DNA from: Massospora cicadina | Taxonomy: Eukaryota; Entomophthoromycota; Entomophthoromycetes; Entomophthorales; Entomophthoraceae | DNA: 64,000 bases | Assembly: GCA_022478985.1 (NCBI GenBank) | Contig: JAKSZP010014451.1 | Coordinates: forward strand, 186,001 to 250,000 | Direction of reading: 5' to 3' | Shown here: one piece after another, positions 31,000 to 42,640 of the stretch | Numbering within the stretch: position 1 is the stretch's first letter | How the letters are laid out: each line of letters starts with the position of its first letter | Position numbers and translations under genes: made by a program | Notes under the pieces: model-generated | The model's database searches: none | What the model was told of the DNA's origin: nothing | The model's input: the letters and a program-made list of their open reading frames with translations, nothing else

Positions 31000-32610
31000 G
31001 GAAATTATTCTTTAATTGCAATAATAGATAAAGAAACGTTTGAATCATTAAGTTTCATTTTTTTGTAACTCTTCAGTGCTTTTCTGCAGATCTAACCTTT
31101 CCCAACAGCTGACGAGAGTATGGCCAAGCAACTTCTTTTGTGATTTCAGGGTCAATCCCCTTTGCTTTTTCTTGGTAATAAAATTTACATCCATATTGAC
31201 CAACTGGTAGAGCAGATGAGTTGCGTCTTCCTCCACAAATATTTCAGAATTATTAATTTAATTGTTTAAGATGTCAGGGGCACAAGTTTGATAGCAGTAC
31301 TATATTATTCCTTATTTAAACTGCTGGTTCTTTTACAGACCCTTAACCATTCTCTTTCTCTTTATCCTGATCCAAATTCAATTGTTCCTTAGGCATCTTA
31401 TCTCAACATTGAGCAACTACACGCTAAAATTTTCCACACTGGTAACAGCATATTATATATCTAATAACTCATTTCAGTCCTTCAAGTTTATTTCCCATTA
31501 TAACTTAATTATCAGGTTCCTTATTAGTATCAGAAATTTTATGATATTTTAAATTTTGTCTGAATAACTTTAAAGGTTTAATTTGGTGCTTCAAACGTTG
31601 CATCTAAGATTATGAGATGATCCACCATTTGTGAATTATAAATTTTTGATTTACAAGCGCTGACGCCATTATATGATGCAACTCTCTGTAGGGCCAAAGT
31701 GCCGCTTGCATGGCTATGCACACATCTAAATCCGTCAATACTTTCATAATGCCCAGAACCTTCGATTCAAGGTATAAACAGTTTTCAAAAAAATTCAGGG
31801 CTTTATCTTTTCTAAATTGAATTTCATAAACTCCTGTTTATGTTTGAACATTCAATAAGGACTACCAAACTCAAGCATTATAGCTGACTTAGCTTCAGAT
31901 ACATCCAATTGTCCCCATTGAGATGAGGTAACACCATATTTTGGCTTATGGTTTCTAAACAGTTCATAATGGTTATTGATTTTTGTTGGTCCCCATATCC
32001 AAACATTGTCATCTAAAAAAGACTGAAAAACGGCGGTGCATTTTTGGTGAATTGTGGGCAATTTTGAAATATTCCAGAAATTATTCTGTTGCCCTGCTGG
32101 CAGGGTATTCCTGTACAATAACCCAATTAACAATAAGCATTGCTTGGGAGTCATCTCTGACATTGCAGCGAACAATTTAGGCATTATTCTTTATGGGGGT
32201 ATATTCATAACCGGAGTTTTGTGTGTATTATCGTCAGCTTCATTCGCCTCCATCTGAGCACAATCTCACTTGTGATCTTCAAGTTCCTCTATGGACTTTA
32301 GCATTCACGCCGTATCTTCCTAAAGCCAGAAGAAGCGTTCTCAATCCAATTACTATCAGTTTTCAAATAACATCTCATTGATTAATTCACTCTCCTTTTT
32401 CTTCAAGGAGGTGCATTTTCATAGAGATCAAAGTTGACTTTACTGACTCTTTCAATCTCCTCATTGCTTTAGTTGCTTGCTTTTCAAAAGTAGTGAGATT
32501 GGCCTGTGCCACTGAGCTCAGTAAATTCTGATTAACGGTCTCAAACTCCATACAGAGTTTCCTAATTTCACTTTTGTAAAATATCATTTTGGATTAAAAA
32601 CTCAACTACA
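31000..32610 (-). pseudogene. Element C gag
   Basis: Minus frames, 5' to 3': coiled coil (32387-32587, FEKQATKAMRRLKESVKSTL), capsid-like part (31852-32184, ending AKSAIMLEFGSPY, then KHKQEFMKFNLEK, matching A), and a decayed zinc knuckle near 31410-31460 (CYQCGKF, stop, VVAQC) in which the His is lost. 31048-31236 is a further open piece. The C and A Gags are homologous along their length. Confidence 0.75.
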
Positions 32611-32627
32611 CCGTGTAGTAAGCATCA
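32611..32627 (-). promoter_or_regulatory. Element C primer-binding site (decayed)
   Basis: The minus strand just after the 5' LTR reads TGATGCTTACTACACGG, resembling the R and B sites (TGGTGCTAACTACAGGG; TGGTGTTCACTACAGGG) with G-to-A and other changes. Confidence 0.65.
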
Positions 32628-32631
32628 AAAG

Positions 32632-33817
32632 TGTAGAATTTTAGGGAGCTGTGTGCTCAATTACCCTTGGAAATTAGCATCAAATATTAACGTTCAACTT
32701 GGTGGATCGCCTTGGCTTCCAACTCTACTGCACAGACTATTAAATAGGCGTTGATATAATTATAAAATAGAAAATAAGTTGGCAATAGTATGACGACTAT
32801 TGCCCTAGTTGAGCTTCTCAAGACCAACTGAATATTGTCCAACGCTAGACAGGTAATAATGCTCTCACTCTTTACGCAGGAGCAGGAAGGGTAACAAACA
32901 CTTGAACAAGGGAACCTTTCCCTTTAACTATTTTCTCAAGAGCTGCCAACTGACAAATAGATTAAAAAACGATGGAGGTGGGAGTCAATAGGCTCCACAC
33001 AGCGGGGGCAGCTTCAGTGCTGGAAGGTAGGGCCAGTCCGGTCCTCTTCCGCTCTTATCACAAGAGTAAACTAGAAAAGTTGCAAACTATCTAATGCTTA
33101 TTCCAAGTGAAAACTAAAGTATTTTATTAATAACTTTATTACTTCATTGTTACTTTATTATTACTTCTTTTATTTACTAAAAATCAAGGGACTTATATAG
33201 GGTAATTGGTGTCCAATACTGTTTATGCCCCACTGGGGAAACATTGGCAATCGCCAGTGGTATAGCCTTCTGAGGACACACCCACAAGGACCTTCTTCGT
33301 TCACCTAGTCAGTTTTCATCGTGGAGTAGGTAATGACCTCTTCTGGTTAAATGATGAAAGTGTCTCAAAGTATCAATTTAACTTCAGCAGAGTACCTTAT
33401 TTGGCTAGCAACATTTTAGGTAATGGGACATTTACCCATCAACAGCAGGTTGCCTAACCTAAAAGGTTAGGCTGTAAGTTTTCTCCCAGAAGCATCGTTG
33501 ACGCTTCAGCAACTAAAAATAACCCCTGAGTCAATTGGCAACAAACCTTAATTGACTAAAATGATTAACTACTAATTTTTAAAGGACTAAGAATTATAAA
33601 GTAGATGCTTTTTTGGTGATTACCCCAATGTAACTAAAGTATTTTGATGGAAAAAATCCTGGCGGATTAGCTAATGCTTGTCAAAATTTTCCCATACAAT
33701 AGTTATTATTTAAATTGATAACTTCCACATCTACTAGATGATCTAATACCCTAGTGGGAAAGCAATTGTATTGCAATATAATCAGCTGGGTGGTATGGGC
33801 ATATTAAAATACCAAAA
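32632..33817 (-). repeat. Element C 5' LTR (1186 bp)
   Basis: Plus-strand edges TGTAGAATTTTAGGGAGC and ATACCAAAA. It aligns with 2621-2751 plus 24364-25578. The right flank GGCTG (33818-33822) is the target duplication. Confidence 0.88.
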
Positions 33818-35122
33818 GGCTGTCATGACTGAAATCCCTGACATTTCATCATGATATACTAAATTACTTCTCAGATACTCCCTTTGGTTACTATGTTGGA
33901 TTCAAGTCAGTGTTTTGTTTAGTTTACCATGGCCAAAAATACAAAGGACCTGCACGACACTTAGTAATTCATTGGATGGGTATGAATAAGCATCATTACC
34001 CATCACAACAGATATTATAACTATATTTCTGATTTTAGTGATCTTTAATGATTAATTTAGGATGTGAATGATAGTAGATCGCTCATTGTTGTATCTTCAA
34101 GACTTCGTTATCAAAGAGGTGTTTGAAAAAAAAGGGATAGAGAAGAAACAATGGGTTAATTGGAGAGTGCACTGAATTTTGATCAAAAGAACCTAGTTAA
34201 TACTACTACTTTCTAATTGTAGTCCTGAAGTTTCAGTATATCAGGCTAAACGTACTTTGGATCTTTAGTATTGTAAAGCCAATAAAGGAGGCGTGATTTT
34301 TAAGATTGGAATTTCATCCCCTGGAGGTAAATCTCATGGAAACAGGGCTGCAGGAAGTCTTTGACGTTAGATCTCATGGCACAAAAATATTAAATGCTGG
34401 GCATTTAAGGCTAAAAATTGCAACGTCAGAGGCAATCCCTAACATATTTCTATTGTAGATTGTTACATATAATATTAAAGAGAAGGGTCAGAGGAAGAAA
34501 AGAATCAGCCAATAAAATACAAGAAATTTTTGAAAATTTTTATGAAAACTTATAATTTTTGGAGAGGTCATAGAGGCAGCAAAAAGAGTAAGGGGATAAG
34601 ATCCACCTGTTATACATTAGCAGGTGAGCTCCAGATCATAGTGTAGAGCCATTTGGTAGGATCAGACATTCTGGTGGTCTTTATACTATAACAATAATAT
34701 TATTAAAAATAGTGTTTTATACAAAATTTTTTAGTTCTTAGCTATAAGGTAAAATTGAAAAAAAAACTAAAGTTCAAAATTCTTTAGGGCAAGATGAGGA
34801 TTTGAGTGGGTGGATTGGGTCCCTAAATTGATTCCTATCTTAGAAATCTTTTCATACAACTCAAGCTCATAGCTCTAAATTTTGCCCATATCTCTGACCT
34901 TGTATTTATTATTTTTTTTGATAGCCAGTTTTTGTAATTTTTTATTATGGTATTTTTTAGTGATACCTAATCTGAAAAGGTCACTACCCATCATTGTATA
35001 TCACCTGAGAGAGGTCATTAATAATTTTAGGTAGCTTTTAAGCCTTCTTTGTGTAAGTACCTATACCTCCTTTAAGGATCTCTATATCCTGAATTATAAG
35101 TCTAGCTGTGACATCACCCTCC
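33818..35122. other. Decayed region: K flank and E-type LTR remnant
   Basis: Element K should resume at 33818. A faint match to its integrase zinc-finger region is possible in 33818-33880, but I cannot confirm it. About 34900-35122 on the minus strand resembles the start of the E LTR: a purine-rich edge GTGGAGGG, then TGATGTCACAGC, then AATGACCTCTCTCAGGT. It would be the 3' LTR of the fragment at 35123. 33900-34900 holds nothing I can name. Confidence 0.4.
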
Positions 35123-35800
35123 ACAATTTTATGGTCACCTCTCCTAAGGGACGTCAAAAAAGGCATAGTTCTTGTGGGTATTTGGAAGCTTTATTGTAGA
35201 AAAGGTTGAGGGTGAGGACAAGGGACCTACAGAATCAGGAAACTTAAAATGGAACTCTTCAACTAACCTAGGAGCATGAGTCAAATCCCAGGAATAAGCT
35301 CAACTATTATAAGTCTCTCAATACCCTTATAAGGTACCAAGTATTGTGATAACGGCAGGAAAGTCTTGATGCTAGTATAACGTTAATTTCATACTCAGGA
35401 ACAAAAACTACCATAATAGAATTTGGGGTATCTGGCATGGTCCCAGAGTAGGGGGTTAGGAGGCACTTGTGTAGGGGCTGGAAGTCTTTAAAAGTAGGAG
35501 GGAAGTCAAGATGATAGGTCAAACAAACTTTATGAACCACCTTAAATAATCAAGCACTTTTTAGGCTCAAGTTTTCACAGAACTGTTTGTAAACTTTTAA
35601 GTATAATGCAAATGTTCATGTGACTGATTTATCAAAGATAACGGTGCATGATAGTTTTATCATAAAAACTAACTTTTTAAGTTCTTATTATTGAAGATTT
35701 TAATCTCATTTAGACTTCCTCCTAAAGCAAGCATAGACAAAATTAATTCTGGTAGCTCAAGAACAGTCACAATTTTGATATAACTAGATGATACGCCCTA
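35123..35800 (-). pseudogene. Chromodomain fragment of an E-type element (M)
   Basis: The open minus frame 35307-35540 reads LTYHLDFPPTFKDFQPLHKC then VPEYEINVILASR...NTWYLIRVL. The first is the hinge and the second a chromodomain, with the aromatic/acidic pattern seen in chromoviral integrases. The same blocks occur in E (42800-42990). Sequence to 35130 continues as in the C-terminus of E (VEEFHFKFPDSVGP). The integrase core is not present, so it is a partial copy. Confidence 0.72.
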
Positions 35801-36304
35801 AGTCATAATGGCAAAATGGGTAAAATCTACTGATTATTATATAAGTTATGTTTATTTGAGCGCCTTGAGATGAGGCAATATTAGGTTGGGTTGGGTATTG
35901 AATCGCGTTTGAATCAGGAGATAAGGTAATTTTGACAAATTACAAATAATAGGATGTCAATGTATGATGAATATTAAGTGGATCGCCTCAAACTAGGGCA
36001 ATTGTATACTTAATAAATGATGATATCTCTGCCAGAACCAGTGAAAATATGGTGGAAAGAATAGTCTAAGCAAAAGAGTCAGAATCAACTGAGGTCACTG
36101 GGATATCAGAAATATGAGAAGATTGAAAGAAGGAGGTTGTTAGTAGAAGAGAGTGAGTGGACTAGAGATGATTTGCTGAAAGTATTAAGTGAAATAAAAA
36201 AGTGCTATTGGGGCAATTGCTCTATAATTATTAAAAGTTCATCTGTTGTTTTGAGGATGACGATCTTCATATTGTTGGTCCTATTGCTCAGTGGGCGTAA
36301 CCTA
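35801..36304. other. AT-rich sequence, no feature recognised
   Basis: No motif, LTR edge or RNA gene is identified. Minus frames are Ser-rich near 36040-36250 and could be gag remnant, but nothing supports this beyond position. Confidence 0.4.
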
Positions 36305-36911
36305 GTGTGAAAACCCTTGTCATATCTCTAATATAACACAAAGTTATAAAATGTACAATTCAGATTAGAAAATATTCCTTCAACCTTTATGCAAGAGAAA
36401 AAAAGTAAACAAAGCAGGTCAACCTTAGGACAATATACCATGACGAGTTTTTTTGGCCTGTGATGGTTTTGAACCTGGGTCAATTAAAATACAACCCAGA
36501 ATGGAGCAGGAAACAACCGCTATGCTACCACTCCTCATGATTACACAAGAGAATAGAGCTTAAAAATAGATAAGGGAAATTATCCTTTATATCTCTTCAA
36601 TGTGAAAAATAATATAAATTGTATTACTGTCTGATTACTGCCCTTGTTTAATAGTTTAGGGTCTTTGAATAGGGAAGTTTGGTGCCCAAAACTTTGGTTA
36701 AAGTTTTATAAAATCGGCATTCCTTGACAATGAATTCAACCTAAAGAGTCATACCAAAATGATTTAATTATACATCTAGTTGGTATCCACTAACATAAGA
36801 TTATGATCCTTCATGGGTTAAAATTTTAAATAGCGTGTCACAAGGCCTTTAACCAACCCCAACAGATTAACCTCAACAATCTAGCAGCCTGCTAAGGTAA
36901 TGGGACAATTT
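36305..36911 (-). repeat. C-like LTR remnant (N)
   Basis: CTTTATGCAAGAG...AACAAAG (36386-36415) and CTAGCAGCCTGCTAAGGTAATG (36881-36902) match order and wording in the C and B LTRs. The left edge (TGTGAAAACC, 36305) is tentative. It is cut by E at 36912; I could not find its continuation after 44272. Confidence 0.5.
36400..36540 (-). mobile_element. Short tRNA-headed SINE (141 bp)
   Basis: Flanked by TTATGCAAGAGAA (36387-36399) and TTACACAAGAGAA (36541-36553), 11 of 13 identical. The minus strand starts near GGAGTGG and then has an A box TAGCATAGCGG (plus 36517-36527) and a B box GGTTCAAAACC (plus 36465-36475). The 3' end is a T run rather than an A tail. No acceptor pairing is seen, so it is a SINE or pseudo-tRNA, not a tRNA gene. 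It differs from the 29259 family. Confidence 0.72.
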
Positions 36912-37928
36912 TGTTACAGCTAGTGACATTTTTCATGGGGTAGATCACCCTTCCAAGGCTAAGTATCTGAAACCACTGGAAGTAACGCTAGAACTCTTGA
37001 GAGACTTTAGTGATCTCTCTAAGGTCATTAACTAAAAATAGGATTTTGCTTTAATATTCAGGACTGAAGCTAATGGTGCAAAAACAGCTGAAAATAGAGG
37101 AAAATTGGTCAAAATCTAAAAAATGCTAGGTACAAGGTAACCAAAATTTTATTTTGAGTTTGGACAATTTCATTAACAACGAAATGCAAATTTTTTAAAC
37201 TCATTCAACTCAGAGTTAGTTTTTGATAATTGGTAATTATTGTAAGCCCCCTTATATAGTAGTATTATAGCTGGAAATTGCTTTTACCTTTCTCAGATAT
37301 TCAACTATCTTCAATAAACTACGGGGTGATTTATTTAATACTTCCTTTGTCTTAAAGAAATTTTAATGTTTTTTGAACTTTGTTGCAATGGACAGCCTCA
37401 GTTTAAGGCTCTGGTCCAACCCTACTGTTGGGTGCAAAACTGCCACCTATGCCGCGGCCTATTCCATCAAGTCTTCAGCTTCCTATTCACTGATATTCAC
37501 TTTTATCTTTACTCAAACTTACTCAGCTCTTAGAGAATCCTTCCCTTATTGCTTGGTCATTTGGTGTGCGTTTTGCTCATAAAATACTAAAAAAAACATA
37601 ACAGAGATAACCTAAGACATTGCTTCGGCTTCTTGATGCTTTCTCACGTTCCCTCTCATTGCATCTTTTACCTTGAGCATCAACCTCACAACTGCCTATG
37701 CTCCACTAACATTGTCATTATCTGAGAAAAACTATATTTATTCGTGAGTTTTTTCTCCTGTTGGGTTGCTAAAGTTAGACCAGCTTTCTCAAAGTTGTCC
37801 TTTTAAAACCACTCACTAGTTAGTACTGCTGTCTCCCTCTAGCCTTGGTCTTTGCTACAAAAGGGTGATTTGAGGGCGCTATGCAGCTCTTCCCACTCAA
37901 AAACTCATGCAGTTTGCAATAACTGTCA
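36912..37928 (+). repeat. Element E 5' LTR
   Basis: Starts TGTTACAGCTAGTGACATT, ends AACTGTCA. The best shared stretches with the right copy are GAAGCTAATG (about 37068), ATATAGTAGTAT (37254) and AACTTACTCAGCTCTTA (37517). The plus frame at 37373-37582 is LTR sequence. Confidence 0.75.
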
Positions 37929-39318
37929 CTTCCCACTTATCCCTACCTCTCTCCAGGGGCTCAAAATTTAAAATGGAGATTGTTAACAAGCTGTATAACC
38001 ATAGAGCTCGTCATAAAATCACCAGAAAATAGAGTTAGATGATGTCCTTCACTTTTAACTCCTTCTCTGTGAGATTAACATGGGAGCTCTCCAGTTTTTA
38101 CTCGCTAAAGTAAACTGTTAGAACACTCCTGGAATTTTTCCCCGCTTTATAGGAATTTTAATAAGCCCTGAGAATTTCCTCCCAATAATTTTGAGGATGA
38201 TAATTCCTTTGTCAATATGGTCCAAGGAGAACTCACTACTGCCAATAAATATGTGTGTTCCAAGAAAAGACTTCAAGACTTGAAAAGCTGAAATAAAAGA
38301 AAAATGCCCTCCTCTGCAAGTACCTAAATAGTACCAGTTTCTTCATTGGCATATTAGATAATCCACCCGCTCCTTGCGTAAAAACTTGCTCCATTCTCGT
38401 GTCTATGCTGTAGCATAGCATTTACGTCACCAAACCTAACTGTAACGCTAAACTTGAGTTTCTAGTGTTTGTAAACTTTGTATCAGTTGTGCATTTGCAG
38501 GGAACCTATATTGTTTATCCTGTCTCCTATGAAGTTTCTAATCCATTGTGCCCTATCCCATTGTGAATATGACTGTCAAGTACCACTCCAACCTAATTAG
38601 CAAATATCCCCCTACTGTGTTGCCTAATTAGTGTTTAGAACTGGCAGTGAGCTCGCTGGTATATGAGACTGAAATCTCTATCATATGTGGGATTTTCTAA
38701 CCACTGGCCTGCATCTCCATCTGCACGGAGTACCCCTAACTTTTGTCCTTAAAAAAGGAGGGGTTTTAAGTCTATATTTTTAATTCAGAACAGTCAAATT
38801 ATTCCGACTCTGGACCCTCTATTGACATTTTAGAATCTAGGTTCCCCTCCCAAACCGTAGTCTCTTTCAGCCAGGTGGAACAGCTCTTTCCTATTATACC
38901 AGAGTCACCCTCCTTAAATTCCCCATTCAGAAAAGGTGTGGTCTTTACAAAAAGATAATTAAATACAAGCTTTCATTGGATGATCCCTCCAGACGCCTGG
39001 CTGTTCTCACTGGCGTGATTGCCTGTAATAAGGACCTTCCTCCTGATGAAATTAGAGAATCAAGTTACCCCACACCATCAAATACCGTGGGCTATTCACT
39101 AACAATGTGAATTCATATTCCGCTGAATCCTCTTGGGAACACTCTTATATACTCTCTGCTGGTCTTGGAGCTATCTTATCTTATTTTAACTCCTCAGCTA
39201 ATAATCCTTAGTCTCTGTATTTATTGTTCAAGATTACTATTCCTTCTTGGGAAGGGAATTTTAAGCTCTTAAATAGGTAGACATAAGTGCTACTAAAAAC
39301 TTCATCTGCTAAGAGCCC
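37929..39318 (+). pseudogene. Element E gag region (unrecognisable in detail)
   Basis: By position this holds the leader and gag. A possible start is ATG at 37973 (MEIVNKLYNHRARHKI), but stops follow. Later blocks (SWEHSYILSAGLGAILSYF near 39130) are open. No zinc knuckle is visible. Confidence 0.5.
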
Positions 39319-39654
39319 GTGGAAGTCTTAGACCTGCACTTAGGGGTAGGTAAGTTTGTAAAGGGCGAGTTGGCTCAAGCTATCCCCAATCACCAAGCAC
39401 TGTCACTTGTATCCTTAGTTGTAGGCAATGAACACCTAGTGGTGACATTCTCTGCAATAAAAAATCTCATGTACCCCATTATTCTGGGTATAGGCTGGTG
39501 GCGACACTTTGACATCCTCACCAATCTTTCAAATGCCACAATTCACAAAAGAACTCATGGAGGACTAATGGTTACTATCCCTTGTCTTGATGAAAGCGCC
39601 ATGGCGCTACCTATGAGGTGGATCTTCTCCTCAAAGTTGTTTAGCCTATATTAA
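39319..39654 (+). pseudogene. Element E protease region
   Basis: The 111-codon frame includes PIILGIGWWRHFDILTNLSN, the conserved segment after the active-site loop of retropepsin-like proteases. Element F has the counterpart near 47510-47590. The D-S/T-G active site itself is not visible, so the N-terminal half is lost or frameshifted. Confidence 0.65.
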
Positions 39655-40560
39655 ACTTTAGTACATCTATGCTACTTAACTTATCATACCTATATCTCAA
39701 TACTTATGCGAACATGCTTAATCTTTATGAGGCTCACTCACTTTTTGAGTAAACTAAACTTGCCTTTGTTCAAGCTGACCGTTGACCTTGTCAAGATAAC
39801 ATCTTCAATCTACCACCTATCTCTGTGGGATGAGGACGCCTTGGACGTTTGGGTTGATGATATGCTCTTCATGGGCAGATTTATATAATCTTCACCTGTG
39901 TGCTCTCCTCTTCTATTTGTGGAATGATTGGGTGTCACCTTTGATCTTGCATTGATTATGGCAATATAAACAACGTTATGGTATCTGAACCCATCTTTTG
40001 CCTCTGGAGCAACATATAGCCCACTTTTGGAGAGGTTTAGAGTATTTAGCAAGCTGGACTTTATAAAAGCTCTTGATAAAATTTTTGTGATAAGAAAGAC
40101 CAGGAGTAATTGACCACCTTATGCACCAGGAAGGGCATTTACCAGTTCTGGGACATAGCTTTTGGTTAAAGAACAGTCTCACCTGTTTAAAAAGGTTCAT
40201 TTAAACTGTACTGGGGACCTCATGAGAACTGCGCAATAACCCACATGGACATTATACTGTTTTCTCCCTGGATGCAGAGTCCCACGCTTGACACCTTGTA
40301 GCTATCATGGAACAGCAAGAACAGGCAAACCTTACTATCAAAGCTAGCAAATGCGAGTTTTTCCAACTAAAAGTAGAGGTCTTGGAAATTATTTTCTCTC
40401 ATTGCCACATGATTTCCCCTGAAAAGGAAGTAGCCATCCACGATTGAGCTATTCCCTCCTCTCTCACAGAGTTTCTCAGCCTCCTTGAGACTTATAACTT
40501 TCTCAATAAGTTTACCCCACAGCTATCTGAGGCCGCTGCCCCCTCTACATGACATCTGGG
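39655..40560 (+). pseudogene. Element E reverse transcriptase
   Basis: Pieces in several frames: LWDEDALDVWVDDMLFMGR (39820-39890), SPLLFVE (39905), FSKLDFIKALDKI (about 40050) for the first Asp, HMDIILFSPDAES (near 40245-40280) in place of YxDDI, KASKCEFFQLKVEVLE (40340-40385), and the thumb FLNKFTPQLSEAAAP (40500-40545). It cannot be active as it stands. Confidence 0.72.
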
Positions 40561-41689
40561 AAGAGATTTTTCAGCTGGACTACAAAATGCAATGTCACAT
40601 TTCATGCCAATAAGTCCATACTCCTGTCCGGCCTTATTCTAGCACACTCAGATACAACCCCCTTTTATTGTTGCCACTGATGATGGCTCAACATTTTCTG
40701 CAAAAAGGCATTGACCTTTTACTGGTGAATGGAATTTTCCTAGGAAAAAGGATGATATTTTCACTGAAAAGGCCTTCTTGACTTTTTACATAAAAAATAA
40801 AAATACAAGATATATATATAAAAATTGTTTCATTTTTTACCTTACCTACCCTAGCCTACCTAGCTTATCTATATATATTTTTAACATGCGATTTAAACAA
40901 ATTTTTGAATATAGATTATTTTTTTAGATTTTAGTAATAAATTTTTATGTTACTTCATTTGTTCCATGGTAATAGGTTCTTTAAAATTTTTTTCTTTAAA
41001 TTCTATTTACCAAATATATGATGTTAAACCTTTTTTCCATTAAGGCCGTTTAGGAAAAAGTAAAGCTTTTCAAAAAAGACATTTAGTATTAAAAGGTTCA
41101 ATAAGCCTTTTTGGCGGAAAAAAGGTTCAAGCCATTAATTTCATAATCCTGACCAGCCCTTTTATAGCACAGGCAGATCCAAGCCATCTCTTTATTGTCG
41201 CCACTGATGAACCTAACTTTGTAGTGGGAGCAGCTCTTCTTCAGGAAGGGAAAGATGGTGTGGAGCACCTTATTGCTTATCTGTCTAAGAAGATTTTTGC
41301 TCAGCCTAACTACACCATCTGTCACAAGGAACCCCTTAATTTAATTTAAGATTTATAACACTGGCATCACCATCTGCATGGCACTAGGTGGCCTTTAACT
41401 GTCTTCACTGACCACGAGGCTTTAATGTACTTCTGCTCTTTAAAGCTGACCACACATCAGTCCAGGCGACTAGAGATCCTATCCATGTTCAGCTTCCAGT
41501 ACAATTCTATTAAGTCTACCCAAAAAATGTTTTTTATGCTCTATCAAAGAACCCTACCTTTTCCCCAAATTCAGCGCTAGATGATGTACATAGTAAAAAA
41601 GTGTTGACTAATCTGGAACAGGTGAAGGAAAATCCAACTTCCAACTCTCACCACTTTTCTTGTAATGGAGCCTCTGCAATGCAATATTG
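40561..41689 (+). pseudogene. Element E RNase H, start duplicated around an insertion
   Basis: The first RNase H block (LILAHSDTTPFIVATD-type) occurs at about 40598-40690. A diverged second copy (PFIAQADPSHLFIVATD) occurs at 41123-41212 and continues normally: VVGAALLQEGKDGVEHLIAY, then LTVFTDHEALMYF (near 41400-41435). The two copies differ by roughly a quarter of bases. Between them is the MITE-like 40700-41115. 41560-41689 is a decayed linker. Confidence 0.7.
40700..41115. mobile_element. MITE-like element with terminal inverted repeats
   Basis: Left end GCAAAAAGGCATTGACCTTT and the reverse complement of the right end GCCAAAAAGGCTTATTGAAC pair with small gaps over about 25 bp. The middle is extremely A/T-rich with short AT palindromes and no ORF. 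Length is about 416 bp. No clear target duplication was found, partly because the flanks are themselves a diverged duplication. Confidence 0.55.
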
Positions 41690-42640
41690 ACACCCCTTCC
41701 AAATTACTCTGTCTCAGCCCCTGCCAGAAGATACATTAAGATCAAGCAAGCCTGTAAGAGAATCTTAGAGCCACTGGAATTAGGGATACCAGCTTCTTAA
41801 TGGGGTCATCCTTTACCAGAGCAAATGGTGGGTACCACCTGGTCCCTTGAGAGAGGAGGAGATCGCAAAGCCATGACCTACCAAAAGATAGCACCCTGGA
41901 AAGGACAAGACGCCTGATTTGGTCTGACGCGCCTACAGCTGGAAAGGAATTGATCCTGATGTGGCTAGATACATGAAGTCCTGTTTATCATGTAATTGGT
42001 CAAAACCTAGTTGCCAAAATAGCGCTTGCTTACTTGTTCCATTAAACCGCTGAAGGCTCTTGAAATTTGATGTCAGTTGATTTTATCACTGGACTTCGCT
42101 TTTCCCAGGGTTATGACGTGGTGATGGTGGTAGTGGATCATTTTACCAAGATGGCCCACTTTGTCCCTTACAATACTACCATCACCTATGTCTAAATCCG
42201 TCTCTTCATGAACTATATTTTTTTGCTACAAAGCATAAAAAAGGAAATTATTAGCAATCATGGCCCTCAATTCATAGCCCAATTATAGGAAGCAATGTTT
42301 TCCATCTTAGGGATTTTCCCCTGTCTCTCCACAGCCTTTCATTTTCAGTTAATTGAACAGACAGATAGGGTGAACCAAGGGTTAGAGAAATTTTTACATG
42401 GCTATTCCAACGCAGAATAGAACGATAGGGCCTCTCATCTACCATGGGTGCAATTCATATATAATAACTTACAACATACTTCAATAAGCACCTCTAAATT
42501 TTTTGTGAGCTATACCCACAATACCAGCTTCAACCTGATTCCACAGCTAGAGTCAACAATCATTACTGTAGAAGAGCACACTAAAGAGCTCAGAGACATA
42601 CACCAGGCATTGAAAGAACATCTAGCTGATATTTTGTGGA
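41690..42640 (+). pseudogene. Element E integrase
   Basis: Core blocks: GYDVVMVVVDHFTKMAHFVP (Asp 1, about 42110-42170), EIISNHGPQFIAQL (second Asp changed to Asn, near 42250-42290) and LIEQTDRVNQGLEKF (Glu changed to Asp, near 42350-42390). Then LPWVQFIYNNLQHTS and HTKELRDIHQALKEHL follow (open 42448-42705). The HHCC domain lies near 41860-42010. Two catalytic positions are lost. Confidence 0.78.

Larger units (their letters stand above)
2621..33817 (-). mobile_element. Element C: Ty3/gypsy LTR retrotransposon, split by nested insertions
   Basis: Minus orientation. The 5' LTR is 32632-33817, the internal region 25579-32631, and the 3' LTR is in two pieces (2621-2751 and 24364-25578) parted by Q and B. 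The flanking 5-bp duplications GGCTT (2616-2620) and GGCTG (33818-33822) match at four of five positions, and both lie in element K. Domain order is gag, protease, RT, RNase H, integrase. All coding parts are heavily mutated, and two SINEs and an 824-bp insert interrupt it. It cannot be autonomous. No chromodomain is seen. Confidence 0.85.

Noticed and set aside
36460..36540. Functional tRNA gene
   Set aside because: A and B boxes are present, but acceptor pairing fails and a 13-bp duplication shows it is a SINE insertion.
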